A stretch of DNA of 64,000 bases. Origin: Cytophagales bacterium. Lineage in GTDB: Bacteria > Bacteroidota > Bacteroidia > Cytophagales > Microscillaceae. The stretch spans positions 45,738 through 109,737 of the forward strand of contig RDZE01000017.1 of assembly GCA_004293905.1 (NCBI GenBank), read 5' to 3'. Position 1 is the stretch's first letter. Each line of letters begins with the position of its first letter. Both the position numbers and the translations under genes were made by a program. Shown piece after piece: positions 1 to 8,469 of the stretch. The notes under the pieces are model-generated. The model was not told the origin of the DNA. It searched no databases and saw only the letters and a list, made by a program, of their open reading frames with translations.

Positions 1-156
1 TTCGATGTTGGGGCGTGGGTTCGTAAAGTGAAAATCACATTGTTGGCAGGCGACTACCTCGAAGTAGGTTTGACTGACAGTAAAATCTTTACATTTTACG
101 ATGGGTGTAAAATTGGTGTGTTTGCAGATAGGACAAGCTTCTATGGTCTCGAGCAT
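1..156 (-). CDS. SAM-dependent methyltransferase, N-terminal part (cut by window edge)
   Basis: Only the first 52 codons are present, starting at the ATG at 156. They begin MLETIEACPICKH and contain two Cys pairs (CPIC and CQQC) that form a small zinc ribbon, followed by FHFTNPRP. This N-terminal layout is familiar from Bacteroidota class I SAM-dependent methyltransferases, which have a zinc-ribbon head before a Rossmann methyltransferase domain. The catalytic domain lies outside the window, so the substrate cannot be judged. The gene points away from rnr's neighbours and lies about 45 bases downstream of the rnr stop, so it may be co-transcribed with rnr. Confidence 0.6.
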   Translation of the reverse strand, partial: MLETIEACPICKHTNFTPIVKCKDFTVSQTYFEVVACQQCDFHFTNPRPNIE

Positions 157-201
157 TTTGACTAAATAGATATTTTAGGGTGCAAAATTATGCTTTTTTT
201 A

Positions 202-2367
202 TTACTCTAAATACAAATCAATGGTTCTTTTCTCGAGATTGGTTTCCTTGATGCTTACTTTTACAGTATCGCCAAAGCCAAATATGCGTCCTTTGCGTCT
301 GCCAACAAGTCTGTAGTTTTCAGTATCTAAATCATAATAATCATCTGTAAGGTCTACAACACGTACAAGGCCTTCGCATTTGGTTTCGTTGATTTCGACA
401 TAAAAACCCCATTCGGTTACGCCCGTAATCACTCCTTCGTAGGCAGTATTATTAAGCGCAAATTGTTGCATATACTCCACTTGTTTATATTTAATGGAGG
501 CTCTTTCGGCTTCTGCTGCCAAGCGTTCGCGGTCAGAGGCATATCGGCACATTGCCTCATAGAGTGTTTGTGATTCGGGGTTGGGGTTGCTTAGGTATTT
601 ATGGAGGAGTCTATGCGCCATCATATCGGGGTAGCGGCGAATAGGTGAGGTAAAGTGGGTATAAAAGGGGAATGCAAGCCCAAAGTGTGCCGTATCTTCG
701 GTAGTGTATTTGGCTTTTGCCATTGTTCGCACGGCAAGGTTTTGCAATATATTTTGTTGTGCAGTGCCTTCTACAGATTTTGTGAGGTGGTTGAGTGATT
801 GAGCAATTCCTTTGCCTTGAGTTTGGATTTGGTAGCCAAAGCGTTTGGCAAATACAGCAAAATTTTGGAGTTTGTCTTCTATAGGTTCTTCGTGTGTGCG
901 ATAGACCATCGTGAGTGGCTTATCGGGGTTGAGGTGATAGACAAAGTCAGCTACTTCTCGGTTGGCAAGCAACATAAACTCCTCAATAAGTTTGTGGGCA
1001 TCTTTGCGTTCTTTAATGTATACGGCAATGGGTTTTTTATTTTCGTCTAACTTGAATTTGACCTCTATTGTTTCGAAACTAATAGAACCTTCTTTGTATC
1101 TTTTTTCGCGAAGTGTATAGGCTAATTGATTAAGGAATAGGATTTCTTGAGCAAAAACGCCTTCTTTTTGTTCTAATACTGTTTGTGCTTCTTCATAAGA
1201 AAAACGTTTATCGGAGTGAATGATGGTTTTACCAAACCAACGGTTAATGATGTTGGCTTTTTCATCTATCTCGAAAACTGCCGAAAAAGTAAGTCTATCC
1301 TCATGGGGTACTAAAGAACAAATATGATTGGAGAGCCTTTCGGGGAGCATCGGCACGACACGGTCTACAAGGTATACGGAAGTGCCACGCAGGTAGGCTT
1401 CGCGGTCGAGAAAACTATCTGTGGGAACATAGTGAGTAACATCGGCAATGTGTACGCCTATTTCCCAGTTGCCATTTTCGAGGCGTTGTACGGAGAGGGC
1501 ATCATCAAAGTCTTTTGCATCTTCGGGGTCTATGGTGAAAGTAGTAATCTGTCTGAAATCACGTCTTTTGGCTATTTCTTTAGTGGGTATTTTAGCTTCA
1601 ATATTTTCGGCTTCAGTGATTACATCTTTAGGGAAATTAACGGGTAAGTTGAAATCTGCCATGATAGCGTGCATTTCTGTATCGTTAGCACCTGCATCGC
1701 CTAATATTTCAGTTACGATGCCTACGGGGTTGCTATCTAAGCGGTGCCATTCTACGACCTTGACGATTACTTTTTGTCCATTTTTAGCTCCTTGTGTTTG
1801 GTCTTTGGGTACAAAAATATCGTAGTACATGCGGCGGTTATCAGGAATGACAAAGGCATATCTTTCTGAAATTTCTATACGCCCTACAAATTCTGTTCTA
1901 TAACGTGTAAGAATGGTTTGTATTTCTGCTTGCCAATTTTCTGTATTTTTCTTTCCTTTGTTATAAATAAGTGCTTCTACATAATCGCCATCTAAGGCTG
2001 AGTTGAGTTTTTCGGCATCTATTTTTAGGTCGCCAATGTCAGAAAATTCGGCATCGGGGACTAAAAAAGCGAAGCGTGGGTTTACAAAATCTATTTTTCC
2101 TTTGATGGTTTTATAGGTACGATTGCTTTTTATTTTTCCTTCTACAATCATTAACTTTCCTTCTATAAGCATGTTATTAACAATCGCAGCAGTTTGTTCT
2201 TTTTCAATAGGAGCAATCGCTTCCGTAAGGGTTAAAATTTCTTTGAGTGAGTAGGTTTTATTTGGGTTGTTGTGAAGCAGTTTTTCTATGCGGTTTTTGA
2301 GTTGGGAGGTGGGAGGGGTTTTTTTGCTTCTTTTTGAATAGTCTTTATTTTTCTTTTTTTTGTTCAT
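202..2367 (-). CDS. rnr: Ribonuclease R
   Basis: A 721-residue 3'-to-5' exoribonuclease of the RNase II/R family, which degrades structured RNA and takes part in rRNA, tmRNA and mRNA turnover. The order of domains is typical of RNase R: a lysine-rich start with a winged-helix-like segment (about 23-80), cold-shock OB folds (about 85-230), the RNB catalytic domain with the metal-binding motif TIDPEDAKDFDDAL (about 278-291), and a C-terminal S1 domain (about 645-720, YEGVITGVTEWGFYVEI). The length matches the family. The ATG at 2367 is preceded by a TATCTTTG box at 2459-2452. The gene is intact. Confidence 0.95.
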   Translation of the reverse strand: MNKKKKNKDYSKRSKKTPPTSQLKNRIEKLLHNNPNKTYSLKEILTLTEAIAPIEKEQTAAIVNNMLIEGKLMIVEGKIKSNRTYKTIKGKIDFVNPRFAFLVPDAEFSDIGDLKIDAEKLNSALDGDYVEALIYNKGKKNTENWQAEIQTILTRYRTEFVGRIEISERYAFVIPDNRRMYYDIFVPKDQTQGAKNGQKVIVKVVEWHRLDSNPVGIVTEILGDAGANDTEMHAIMADFNLPVNFPKDVITEAENIEAKIPTKEIAKRRDFRQITTFTIDPEDAKDFDDALSVQRLENGNWEIGVHIADVTHYVPTDSFLDREAYLRGTSVYLVDRVVPMLPERLSNHICSLVPHEDRLTFSAVFEIDEKANIINRWFGKTIIHSDKRFSYEEAQTVLEQKEGVFAQEILFLNQLAYTLREKRYKEGSISFETIEVKFKLDENKKPIAVYIKERKDAHKLIEEFMLLANREVADFVYHLNPDKPLTMVYRTHEEPIEDKLQNFAVFAKRFGYQIQTQGKGIAQSLNHLTKSVEGTAQQNILQNLAVRTMAKAKYTTEDTAHFGLAFPFYTHFTSPIRRYPDMMAHRLLHKYLSNPNPESQTLYEAMCRYASDRERLAAEAERASIKYKQVEYMQQFALNNTAYEGVITGVTEWGFYVEINETKCEGLVRVVDLTDDYYDLDTENYRLVGRRKGRIFGFGDTVKVSIKETNLEKRTIDLYLE

Positions 2368-2451
2368 ATTTTTCTTTTTTTAGGTATAGAAGGGTCTGTT
2401 TTATTCATAAAACTTCTAATATTTGATTTTTGGTTTGTGAGCTTATTTTTG

Positions 2452-2459
2452 CAAAGATA
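2452..2459 (-). promoter_or_regulatory. Putative -7 box (TATCTTTG) for rnr
   Basis: On the minus strand the sequence TATCTTTG matches the Bacteroidota -7 consensus TAnnTTTG and lies about 85 bases ahead of the rnr ATG. No clear TTG -33 element is seen at the usual distance, so this is a motif match only. Confidence 0.35.
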
Positions 2460-2547
2460 TAATAAAAAACGAATTTTTAACATATTTGTGGTTGTTTATG
2501 TAATGAAAAGTTGTTGAAGTGTAGAAAAACTAAGATTTCAGCTTTTT

Positions 2548-4116
2548 TTATACCCATACCGCAAAAATGTCTTTGTCTTGAAATTTGATGTCTTCTATTT
2601 TGTATTCTTTGGTTTTTCTGAAATCGTAAATGAGCAAAAAACCTTCTTTGAGTTGGTGCAAATCCAAGTAATCGCTAAGTTGTTGTAAGCCTTTCTCGTG
2701 ATATTCTTCGCCTCGCCATATCTTGAGTTCGAGAATATGTTTTTGGTTAAGATAGGTAATCACAATATCTACTCTTCGCTCATCACCTACAACAGGTTCT
2801 TTGAAATCGAAGCCTTTGCCGTTGAGAATCGGTTTCAAGAAAGACAAAAACAATAGCCTGCCTTCTCTTTCTAGGAAAGAAATGTCTTTAGAACTATAAT
2901 TTTCTTGCATAAATTCCTGAAACTTAAGCAAAATTTCCTTCAACAAAAGTTGGTTTTTGCTTTCAAATTGTCCGTAGGAAAAAGAAGGTTGCAAAGGTTT
3001 GGTTTCTTGCACAGAAAGCATCATATCATACACCCTTTTTTCAAAAATACGATTATGCACCACAGCAGAGCCATTTTCATAAACTAAAATACCATAGGTA
3101 TGAGCAATAGCAATTACAGGATTCCCAATGTTAAAAGTTCTCTTTTCAGCATTAATAACAATATCAGAAACAAGTTGATACAAATCAGGATTGTTGTTCA
3201 AATTTTTGGCTAAGTCATCAAAAAGCGTAGTTGTGTAAGCAGGATTGACCAAAAACCTAAAACTTTCCTCTATATCTTCCATAGTCCAATGTTTTCTATC
3301 TGCTTTAGACAAAATAATTTCATCAATGACTTTACACATTTTACTCACCAAATAAGGATAGCCCGAAGTATAATAATAAATTTTTTCGGCTATTTCGGGA
3401 ATATTCATACTTATATCGGTTTCTTCGCAATATTGTTTGAGCATGGTTTGAATTTCTGTGGCATTGAAACTCATATCTACAGTAAAATCAGTGGCAATAT
3501 TCCAAGGGCTGTTCAACGAATGAGCATCTTCGGGGCGAATCTTGCGTTTTAGATTTTTAATATCATGAACGCCCAATAAAATAACAGATTGTAAAAAAGG
3601 AATTATGCCACTATCTCTGGATAAATAATTATCTCGCAACATAGCTAAAAATTGGAGAAACAAATCATTGTTATTAAATTTATCTACCTCATCAATCATC
3701 AAAACTACTTTTTTCTGCTCCTTAAAAACAAACTCGCTCAAGGTTTTTCCCAAACTTTTTAAGGCTTCAATTTCTTGTTGTTTTTGCAAAAACCAATCAG
3801 ACCATTGCTTGTTTTGAATAAGCAAAATATCAGCAATAGCCCCTAAAAATTCTCTCACAAAAGATTTTTCACTACTAAACATTACCTGCCCCATAGACTC
3901 GAAACTCAAGCGAATGACCACGTATTCTGGTTGTTGCAGGAGAAAAGTGTACAAAAAATGGTAAGTAGTTGTTTTGCCAAACTGACGAGGGCGATTCATT
4001 GTAAAATAATCTCCATTTTCAATCAATGCCATTATCTTCTCCATTTTATGAGAAATATCTACCATAAAATGTTTAGTAGGAATACAAAGTCCTGTATCGT
4101 TGAATCTTTTTTGCAT
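2548..4116 (-). CDS. AAA ATPase-like protein with C-terminal PD-(D/E)XK nuclease domain
   Basis: 522 residues from the ATG at 4116. An in-frame TTG at 4137 would add seven residues, but it overlaps the likely -7 box (TATTTTTG, 4142-4135), so the ATG is preferred. Numbering below counts from the TTG. The N-terminal half is an AAA_ATPase-like domain with a Walker A segment NRPRQFGKTTT (48-58) and a Walker B segment VVLMIDEVDKF (143-153). The C-terminal part has a PD-(D/E)XK core, with Asp457 in RRVDIVITY and the pair Glu470/Lys472 in ILELKIW. Families of this kind (PF09820 with PF08011) are widespread, often multi-copy in Bacteroidota, and of unknown function. Roles in defence or mobile DNA have been suggested but not shown here. 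It stands alone, with no methylase, integrase or toxin partner. Confidence 0.75.
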   Translation of the reverse strand: MQKRFNDTGLCIPTKHFMVDISHKMEKIMALIENGDYFTMNRPRQFGKTTTYHFLYTFLLQQPEYVVIRLSFESMGQVMFSSEKSFVREFLGAIADILLIQNKQWSDWFLQKQQEIEALKSLGKTLSEFVFKEQKKVVLMIDEVDKFNNNDLFLQFLAMLRDNYLSRDSGIIPFLQSVILLGVHDIKNLKRKIRPEDAHSLNSPWNIATDFTVDMSFNATEIQTMLKQYCEETDISMNIPEIAEKIYYYTSGYPYLVSKMCKVIDEIILSKADRKHWTMEDIEESFRFLVNPAYTTTLFDDLAKNLNNNPDLYQLVSDIVINAEKRTFNIGNPVIAIAHTYGILVYENGSAVVHNRIFEKRVYDMMLSVQETKPLQPSFSYGQFESKNQLLLKEILLKFQEFMQENYSSKDISFLEREGRLLFLSFLKPILNGKGFDFKEPVVGDERRVDIVITYLNQKHILELKIWRGEEYHEKGLQQLSDYLDLHQLKEGFLLIYDFRKTKEYKIEDIKFQDKDIFAVWV

Positions 4117-4152
4117 ACTTTTTATTTTTATTGACAAAAATAATAGAGCTTG

Positions 4153-4983
4153 TTATTTTATGAAAAGTAATAAACTGAGAGCCATTACAGCCATACCAGC
4201 GACTAAACCATACACAGCCAAATGATGTTCGCCATAGCGTTCAGCAGAAGGGAGTAGCTCATCTAAGGAGATGAAAACCATAATGCCCGCTACTGAGGCA
4301 AAAAGAAGCCCAAAAGTAAGTTCGTTGAAGAATGAATACAATAACAAATATCCCACTAACGCTCCTATAGGTTCTGATAGTCCAGATAGAAAGGAATAAC
4401 CAAAAGCCTTACTTTTGCTTTGTGTAGCATAATAAATAGGTATAGAAACGGCAATGCCTTCGGGTATATTATGAATGGCAATGGCTACTGTGATAGGAAT
4501 ACCAAGTGTAGGGTCGTTGAGGGCACTTGCAAAGGTGGCTAATCCTTCGGGAAAATTATGAATAGCAATGGCTAAAGCAGTGAAAATGCCTGTTTTATAC
4601 AAGCCGCTGCGCATTTTATAAGCCGATGCCTCTGCATCATTCTCCATATCCTCTATTTTGTGCACCTCGTGTGGATTTTCGAACGAAGGAATCAGCCTAT
4701 CTATCAATGCAATAAAAAGCATACCCCCAAAAAAAGCCGCTACAGTCATATAAGTTCCGTTTCGCTCACCTAAGGCTTGTGTAAGAGATATTTTTGCTTT
4801 AAAAAAAATTTCTACAAAAGATACATAAATCATTACACCTGCCGAAAATCCTAAAGAAACGGCTAAAAATTTGGTATTAGTGGTTTTGGCAAAAAAAGCC
4901 ATCGCACTTCCTATTCCTGTGGCTAAACCAGCAAAAAGTGTAAGGCTGAAAGCAAATAAAAGAGTATTCCAATCGGTATGCAT
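4153..4983 (-). CDS. zupT: ZIP-family metal (zinc) transporter, ZupT-like
   Basis: 276 residues with about eight hydrophobic segments. It carries the two hallmark ZIP metal-site helices, HNFPEGLATF and HNIPEGIAVSIPI, in the membrane, and a short acidic/His-containing loop (about 100-120, HEVHKIEDMENDAE) between helices III and IV. ZupT proteins import zinc and other divalent metals (iron, manganese) across the inner membrane. Length and motif order fit ZupT. It is transcribed on the same strand as its neighbours but separated from the glycosyltransferase gene by about 90 bases, so it is probably a single-gene unit. No Zur-like operator was recognised. Confidence 0.88.
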   Translation of the reverse strand: MHTDWNTLLFAFSLTLFAGLATGIGSAMAFFAKTTNTKFLAVSLGFSAGVMIYVSFVEIFFKAKISLTQALGERNGTYMTVAAFFGGMLFIALIDRLIPSFENPHEVHKIEDMENDAEASAYKMRSGLYKTGIFTALAIAIHNFPEGLATFASALNDPTLGIPITVAIAIHNIPEGIAVSIPIYYATQSKSKAFGYSFLSGLSEPIGALVGYLLLYSFFNELTFGLLFASVAGIMVFISLDELLPSAERYGEHHLAVYGLVAGMAVMALSLLLFIK

Positions 4984-5073
4984 ATATAAGGTTTTTATTT
5001 ATTATTTTAGATATATAATTAAATATTTTTTAGATTAGTCTAAAAATAAAACTTTTTTGCTCTCCAAAAAGTT

Positions 5074-6162
5074 TCATAAATGTTCAAATAAGTGTAAAAA
5101 GTTTTGTTCGTTACTTTTTACTGAATAATATTGTATTACACTTTGCCTTGCATTTGCGCTCATTTCTTTTTCATCAAATCCTTCATCATTGAGCCATTGA
5201 GTCAGTATTAGCTCCCATTCTTTGGCGGTATCGCAAAGCCAACCATTTTTCCCATGTTCAATCATTTTTGTATTTACGCCCACAGGCGAAGCCACCGCAG
5301 GAATTCCCAAACTCATGTATTGCAAAGCCTTAAAACCACATTTGCCTTTCGCCCAAGCATCATCAGTGAGAGGCATCAGTCCTAAATCCATTTGCATGAG
5401 GTCGGCTATTTCGGTTGTTTTTTGCCAAGGAACATACCGAAGCGATTTCAATTGGAAATGAGGCATTTTATTGGCAATCACTAAAAATACAAAGGCATAT
5501 TTTTGCTCCAATTTTTGGAGAATAGGCACTAAAAAATCCAAATACATCAGTGTAGAATGTGTGCCTGTCCAACCGATTGTTTTTGTTCGTGTTAGTGATG
5601 TAAGCTGTTCGAAATGAAATGGATTATGAAGATTTTCTGTATCAATAGTAGTAGGGTTCAAAAAAGTATTAGAATTATACTGAAGTGCATAATCACAGAG
5701 ATAATCATTGCCCGCACTTACCTTGTAGGCATATCTACACAAATAGCTTGTTTTCCAATAACACTTCACTAATTTTTTCAGAAAACCTGTTTTTGCACTA
5801 TCAGGCAACCAAATTGCATCATCAAAATCAAAAATAATTTTCTTTCGGGCTATTTTGGCTATATACCATTCTACCCAAGGCAAACCTATGGGGGTAGCCT
5901 CGCGGTGAATAAACACAAAATCGAACTTCTTAAGACCCCATAAAAGCTGAAATCTTCGCCAAAAACCACTCACAATCCCCTTGATTTTTGCCCAATTATT
6001 CCCTTTTTTATAAAGAATTTGCCAAGTGCCTACGTCTAAAAAACTGTGTACTTCGTATTGATGCGATGCCTTTTCTAGACTTACAAAATACTGCTCAAAA
6101 CGAAACCGTTGCGAAGGAGCCTCCCCCGAAGGATAGGGCACCAAAAAAAGAATTTTTGCCAT
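5074..6162 (-). CDS. Glycosyltransferase, GT4-like (GT-B fold)
   Basis: 362 residues starting MAKILFLVPYPSGEAPSQRF, a typical GT-B N-terminus with a short beta strand and a loop. It contains VFIHREATPIGLPWVEW, FDFDDAIWLP and, in the C-terminal domain, KCGFKALQYMSLGIPAVASPVGVN, the conserved sugar-nucleotide-binding region of family 4 glycosyltransferases (E-x7-E variant). It probably adds a sugar to a cell-surface polysaccharide or glycolipid; donor and acceptor cannot be inferred. It stands alone rather than in a polysaccharide cluster and is divergent from the crotonase gene, with 64 bases between the starts. Confidence 0.82.
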   Translation of the reverse strand: MAKILFLVPYPSGEAPSQRFRFEQYFVSLEKASHQYEVHSFLDVGTWQILYKKGNNWAKIKGIVSGFWRRFQLLWGLKKFDFVFIHREATPIGLPWVEWYIAKIARKKIIFDFDDAIWLPDSAKTGFLKKLVKCYWKTSYLCRYAYKVSAGNDYLCDYALQYNSNTFLNPTTIDTENLHNPFHFEQLTSLTRTKTIGWTGTHSTLMYLDFLVPILQKLEQKYAFVFLVIANKMPHFQLKSLRYVPWQKTTEIADLMQMDLGLMPLTDDAWAKGKCGFKALQYMSLGIPAVASPVGVNTKMIEHGKNGWLCDTAKEWELILTQWLNDEGFDEKEMSANARQSVIQYYSVKSNEQNFLHLFEHL

Positions 6163-6190
6163 AAGTTTAAATACTACGCAAAATAAATAT

Positions 6191-6198
6191 TATATTTG
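6191..6198 (+). promoter_or_regulatory. Putative -7 box (TATATTTG) for the crotonase operon
   Basis: Exact match to TAnnTTTG, 28 bases ahead of the crotonase ATG in the divergent intergenic region. No TTG is found at 17-23 bases upstream, so the -33 element is weak or absent. Confidence 0.4.
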
Positions 6199-6226
6199 TA
6201 AAACAAAAAAAACAACATCATCACTC

Positions 6227-7027
6227 ATGAATACTACAGCTACTACCACCGAAAAAGTTCTTATTCATTTGGAAAATAACGTAAAAACCATCACTATCAA
6301 CAACCCAAAATCTAAGAACTCTGTAAGCCCCGAAATGGGCACAAGTATTTTGAAAGCCTTAGGCGCAAGCAAACTTGACGGCACACGCGTAATTGTCATA
6401 ACAGGTGCAGAAGGTAACTTTTGCAGCGGAGCCGACCTAACAGGCAACGGAATGCAAAACCCAAAACAGTATGACGTAACTACTTACTTACGCACCGCTT
6501 TTCACCCCTTAGTACTTACTATGCGTACTATTGATATCCCTATCATTGCCAAAGTACGTGGCGTGGCGGCTGGTATTGGAGCTAATTTTGCCTTAGCTGC
6601 CGATATGGTATATGCTTCAGAAAATGCAATGTTTAGCCAAATTTTTACAAACATAGCACTCTCTTCCGATGGTGGTGGTGCTTATTGGATGGTAGAAGCA
6701 TTGGGCTACAAAAAAGCCTTCGAATTGATGGTCAAAGCTGCTAAAATTTCTGCCGCAGATGCCGAAAAATGGGGTATGGTTAATCAACTTTGCAAAGACG
6801 AAGACTTAGATGCACAAGTAGACGAAATGGTACAATTTTTAGCCACCGGACCTTTTGTAGCAATCCAAAAAACCAAAGCCAACCTCCGCGAAGCATTGAA
6901 AGGCAGCATAGAAACAACTCTTGAGGCAGAAGCCAATAACCAACTTGCTAACTTTCAAACCGATGATTTTATAGAAGGTGTAATGGCTTTTATGCAAAAA
7001 AGAAAACCACAATTCAAAGGTAAATAA
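6227..7027 (+). CDS. Enoyl-CoA hydratase/isomerase family protein (crotonase fold)
   Basis: 266 residues of the crotonase superfamily, which act on acyl-CoA thioesters. The oxyanion-hole segments are visible: FCSGADLTG (about 65-73) and RGVAAGIGANFALAAD (about 108-123). At the usual position of the second catalytic acid it reads LSSDGGGAYWM, with Asp rather than the Glu typical of true hydratases. An Asp there is known in isomerase members such as PaaG and ECI-type enzymes, so isomerase activity is at least as likely as hydration. Beta-oxidation or aromatic degradation are possible roles; no other pathway gene is adjacent. It is followed after 30 bases by a small gene on the same strand. Confidence 0.82.
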   Translation: MNTTATTTEKVLIHLENNVKTITINNPKSKNSVSPEMGTSILKALGASKLDGTRVIVITGAEGNFCSGADLTGNGMQNPKQYDVTTYLRTAFHPLVLTMRTIDIPIIAKVRGVAAGIGANFALAADMVYASENAMFSQIFTNIALSSDGGGAYWMVEALGYKKAFELMVKAAKISAADAEKWGMVNQLCKDEDLDAQVDEMVQFLATGPFVAIQKTKANLREALKGSIETTLEAEANNQLANFQTDDFIEGVMAFMQKRKPQFKGK

Positions 7028-7057
7028 AATACAAACCCTAAAACAGTACTATTTCTT

Positions 7058-7552
7058 ATGTTTATTTCATTCGAAACCCTTCCTCCCGAAGCACGCATCT
7101 GGGTATATACTGCTTCAAGGGCTTGGACAAAAGAAGAAGAACAAAAAATATATAATAGCTTAACTCAATTTGTGGAAAGTTGGCAAAGTCATCAACGCCC
7201 TGTCAAGGCGTCTTTTCAATTGGTAGCACAACGCATCATCATCATTGCGGCTGACGAAACGAACTTCTCTACCAGTGGTTGTGCCATTGATGGCTCAGTG
7301 GCTTGTCTTAAAAACATAGAAAAAGAGCTCCAATTATCACTCTTAGACCGCTCCAACCTACTATATCAGCACGAAAACGAATGGAAAAGTTGCACAATTG
7401 TAATGGCTAAAACCTATGTACAAGAAGGTGAAATACTACCCAATGACCTCATTGTTAATGTAGCCATCACTACCGTTGCCCAACTTGCTACACAACTCTA
7501 TCAGCCTGCTGCCGAAAGTTGGCTCAAAAGATTTTTTGTTCTACAAACATGA
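7058..7552 (+). CDS. Bacteroidota conserved protein (often mislabelled 'ABC transporter ATPase')
   Basis: 164 residues, soluble, starting MFISFETLPPEARIWVYTASR. I recognise the beginning and the segment ATDETNF/TSGCAIDGSV-like as the small family that databases often label 'ABC transporter ATPase' in Bacteroidota. There is no Walker A or B motif here, so that label is not supported by the sequence. The Cys in SGCAIDGSV and in SVACLKN are conserved-looking but have no assigned role. The stop overlaps the start of the DUF58 gene (ATGA), indicating translational coupling. Confidence 0.7.
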   Translation: MFISFETLPPEARIWVYTASRAWTKEEEQKIYNSLTQFVESWQSHQRPVKASFQLVAQRIIIIAADETNFSTSGCAIDGSVACLKNIEKELQLSLLDRSNLLYQHENEWKSCTIVMAKTYVQEGEILPNDLIVNVAITTVAQLATQLYQPAAESWLKRFFVLQT

Positions 7553-8469
7553 AAAAAAACCTCCATTTACAAAACTTAGCAGAAATCCGTGAGTTTGGAA
7601 ATATAGAGTTCTTAGCCAAACAAATGGTTGAAGGCTTCATCACAGGCTTGCACCGCTCACCCTTTCACGGGTTCTCGGTAGAGTTTGCCGAACATAGACT
7701 CTACAACACAGGCGAAAGCACACGACATGTAGATTGGAAAGTATATGCACGCACTGATAAACTTTTTACCAAAAGATACGAAGAAGAAACCAATTTACGC
7801 GCACATTTGCTCATAGACATATCGCCCTCTATGTACTATCCTCAACCTGAATGGGCAAAAATCAATTTTAGCATTTTAGCAGCCGCTTCATTGGCATATA
7901 TGTTACAAAAACAAAAAGATGCTGTAGGCTTGGCTACTTTCGCCGAAAAAATATATGAGCAATTCCCAGCCAAATCGACTTCCACACACCTCAATAAAAT
8001 TTTTATAGCCCTGCAAAATCAACTGCAAGCCCCCCCCACAGTAGAGCAAAGCAACATCGCCGAAACCATTCATCAAATCGCCGAAAAAATCAACAGACGC
8101 TCCTTAGTAATCATTTTTAGCGATATGCTCGATAATGTAGCCCACGCCGACCAACTCTTTGCAGCATTGCAACATCTAAAGCACAACAAACATGAAGTAT
8201 TGCTCTTTCATGTGATGGATAAAAAAACCGAATTAGATTTCGAGTTCGAAGACCGACCCTATGAATTTATAGACCTCGAAACCAAAGAAAAAGTAAAACT
8301 ACAACCTTCGCAAGTAAAAGCCTATTTTCAGGAACAAGCCAAAAATTTTCATCAAGCACTTAAATTACGCTGCGGACAATACAAAATAGATTGGATTGAA
8401 GCCGATGTAAGGCAAGGTTTTGAACAAATTTTATATGCTTACCTCATCAAAAGAAGTAAAATAAGTTAA
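7549..8469 (+). CDS. DUF58 domain-containing protein (VWA-like)
   Basis: 306 residues from the ATG at 7549, which shares ATGA with the stop of the previous gene; a longer frame opening at 7519 adds only residues read from the neighbour's coding region. The DUF58 core is recognisable: F-H-G-F-S-V-E-F-A-E-H-R near 40, then GESTRHVDWKVYART and the strand HLLIDISPSMYY (DxSxS-like metal site), with LVIIFSDMLDN further on. DUF58 proteins are commonly encoded beside MoxR ATPases and Bat/VWA membrane proteins. Here the VWA-like gene lies three genes downstream, and no MoxR gene is in view. The role is unknown, possibly envelope stress or protein maturation. Confidence 0.85.
   Translation: MKKNLHLQNLAEIREFGNIEFLAKQMVEGFITGLHRSPFHGFSVEFAEHRLYNTGESTRHVDWKVYARTDKLFTKRYEEETNLRAHLLIDISPSMYYPQPEWAKINFSILAAASLAYMLQKQKDAVGLATFAEKIYEQFPAKSTSTHLNKIFIALQNQLQAPPTVEQSNIAETIHQIAEKINRRSLVIIFSDMLDNVAHADQLFAALQHLKHNKHEVLLFHVMDKKTELDFEFEDRPYEFIDLETKEKVKLQPSQVKAYFQEQAKNFHQALKLRCGQYKIDWIEADVRQGFEQILYAYLIKRSKIS

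Noticed and set aside
7519..7548. Longer start for the DUF58 gene
   Set aside because: The ATGA overlap at 7549 is the usual coupling signal, and the extra residues are read from the neighbour's coding sequence.
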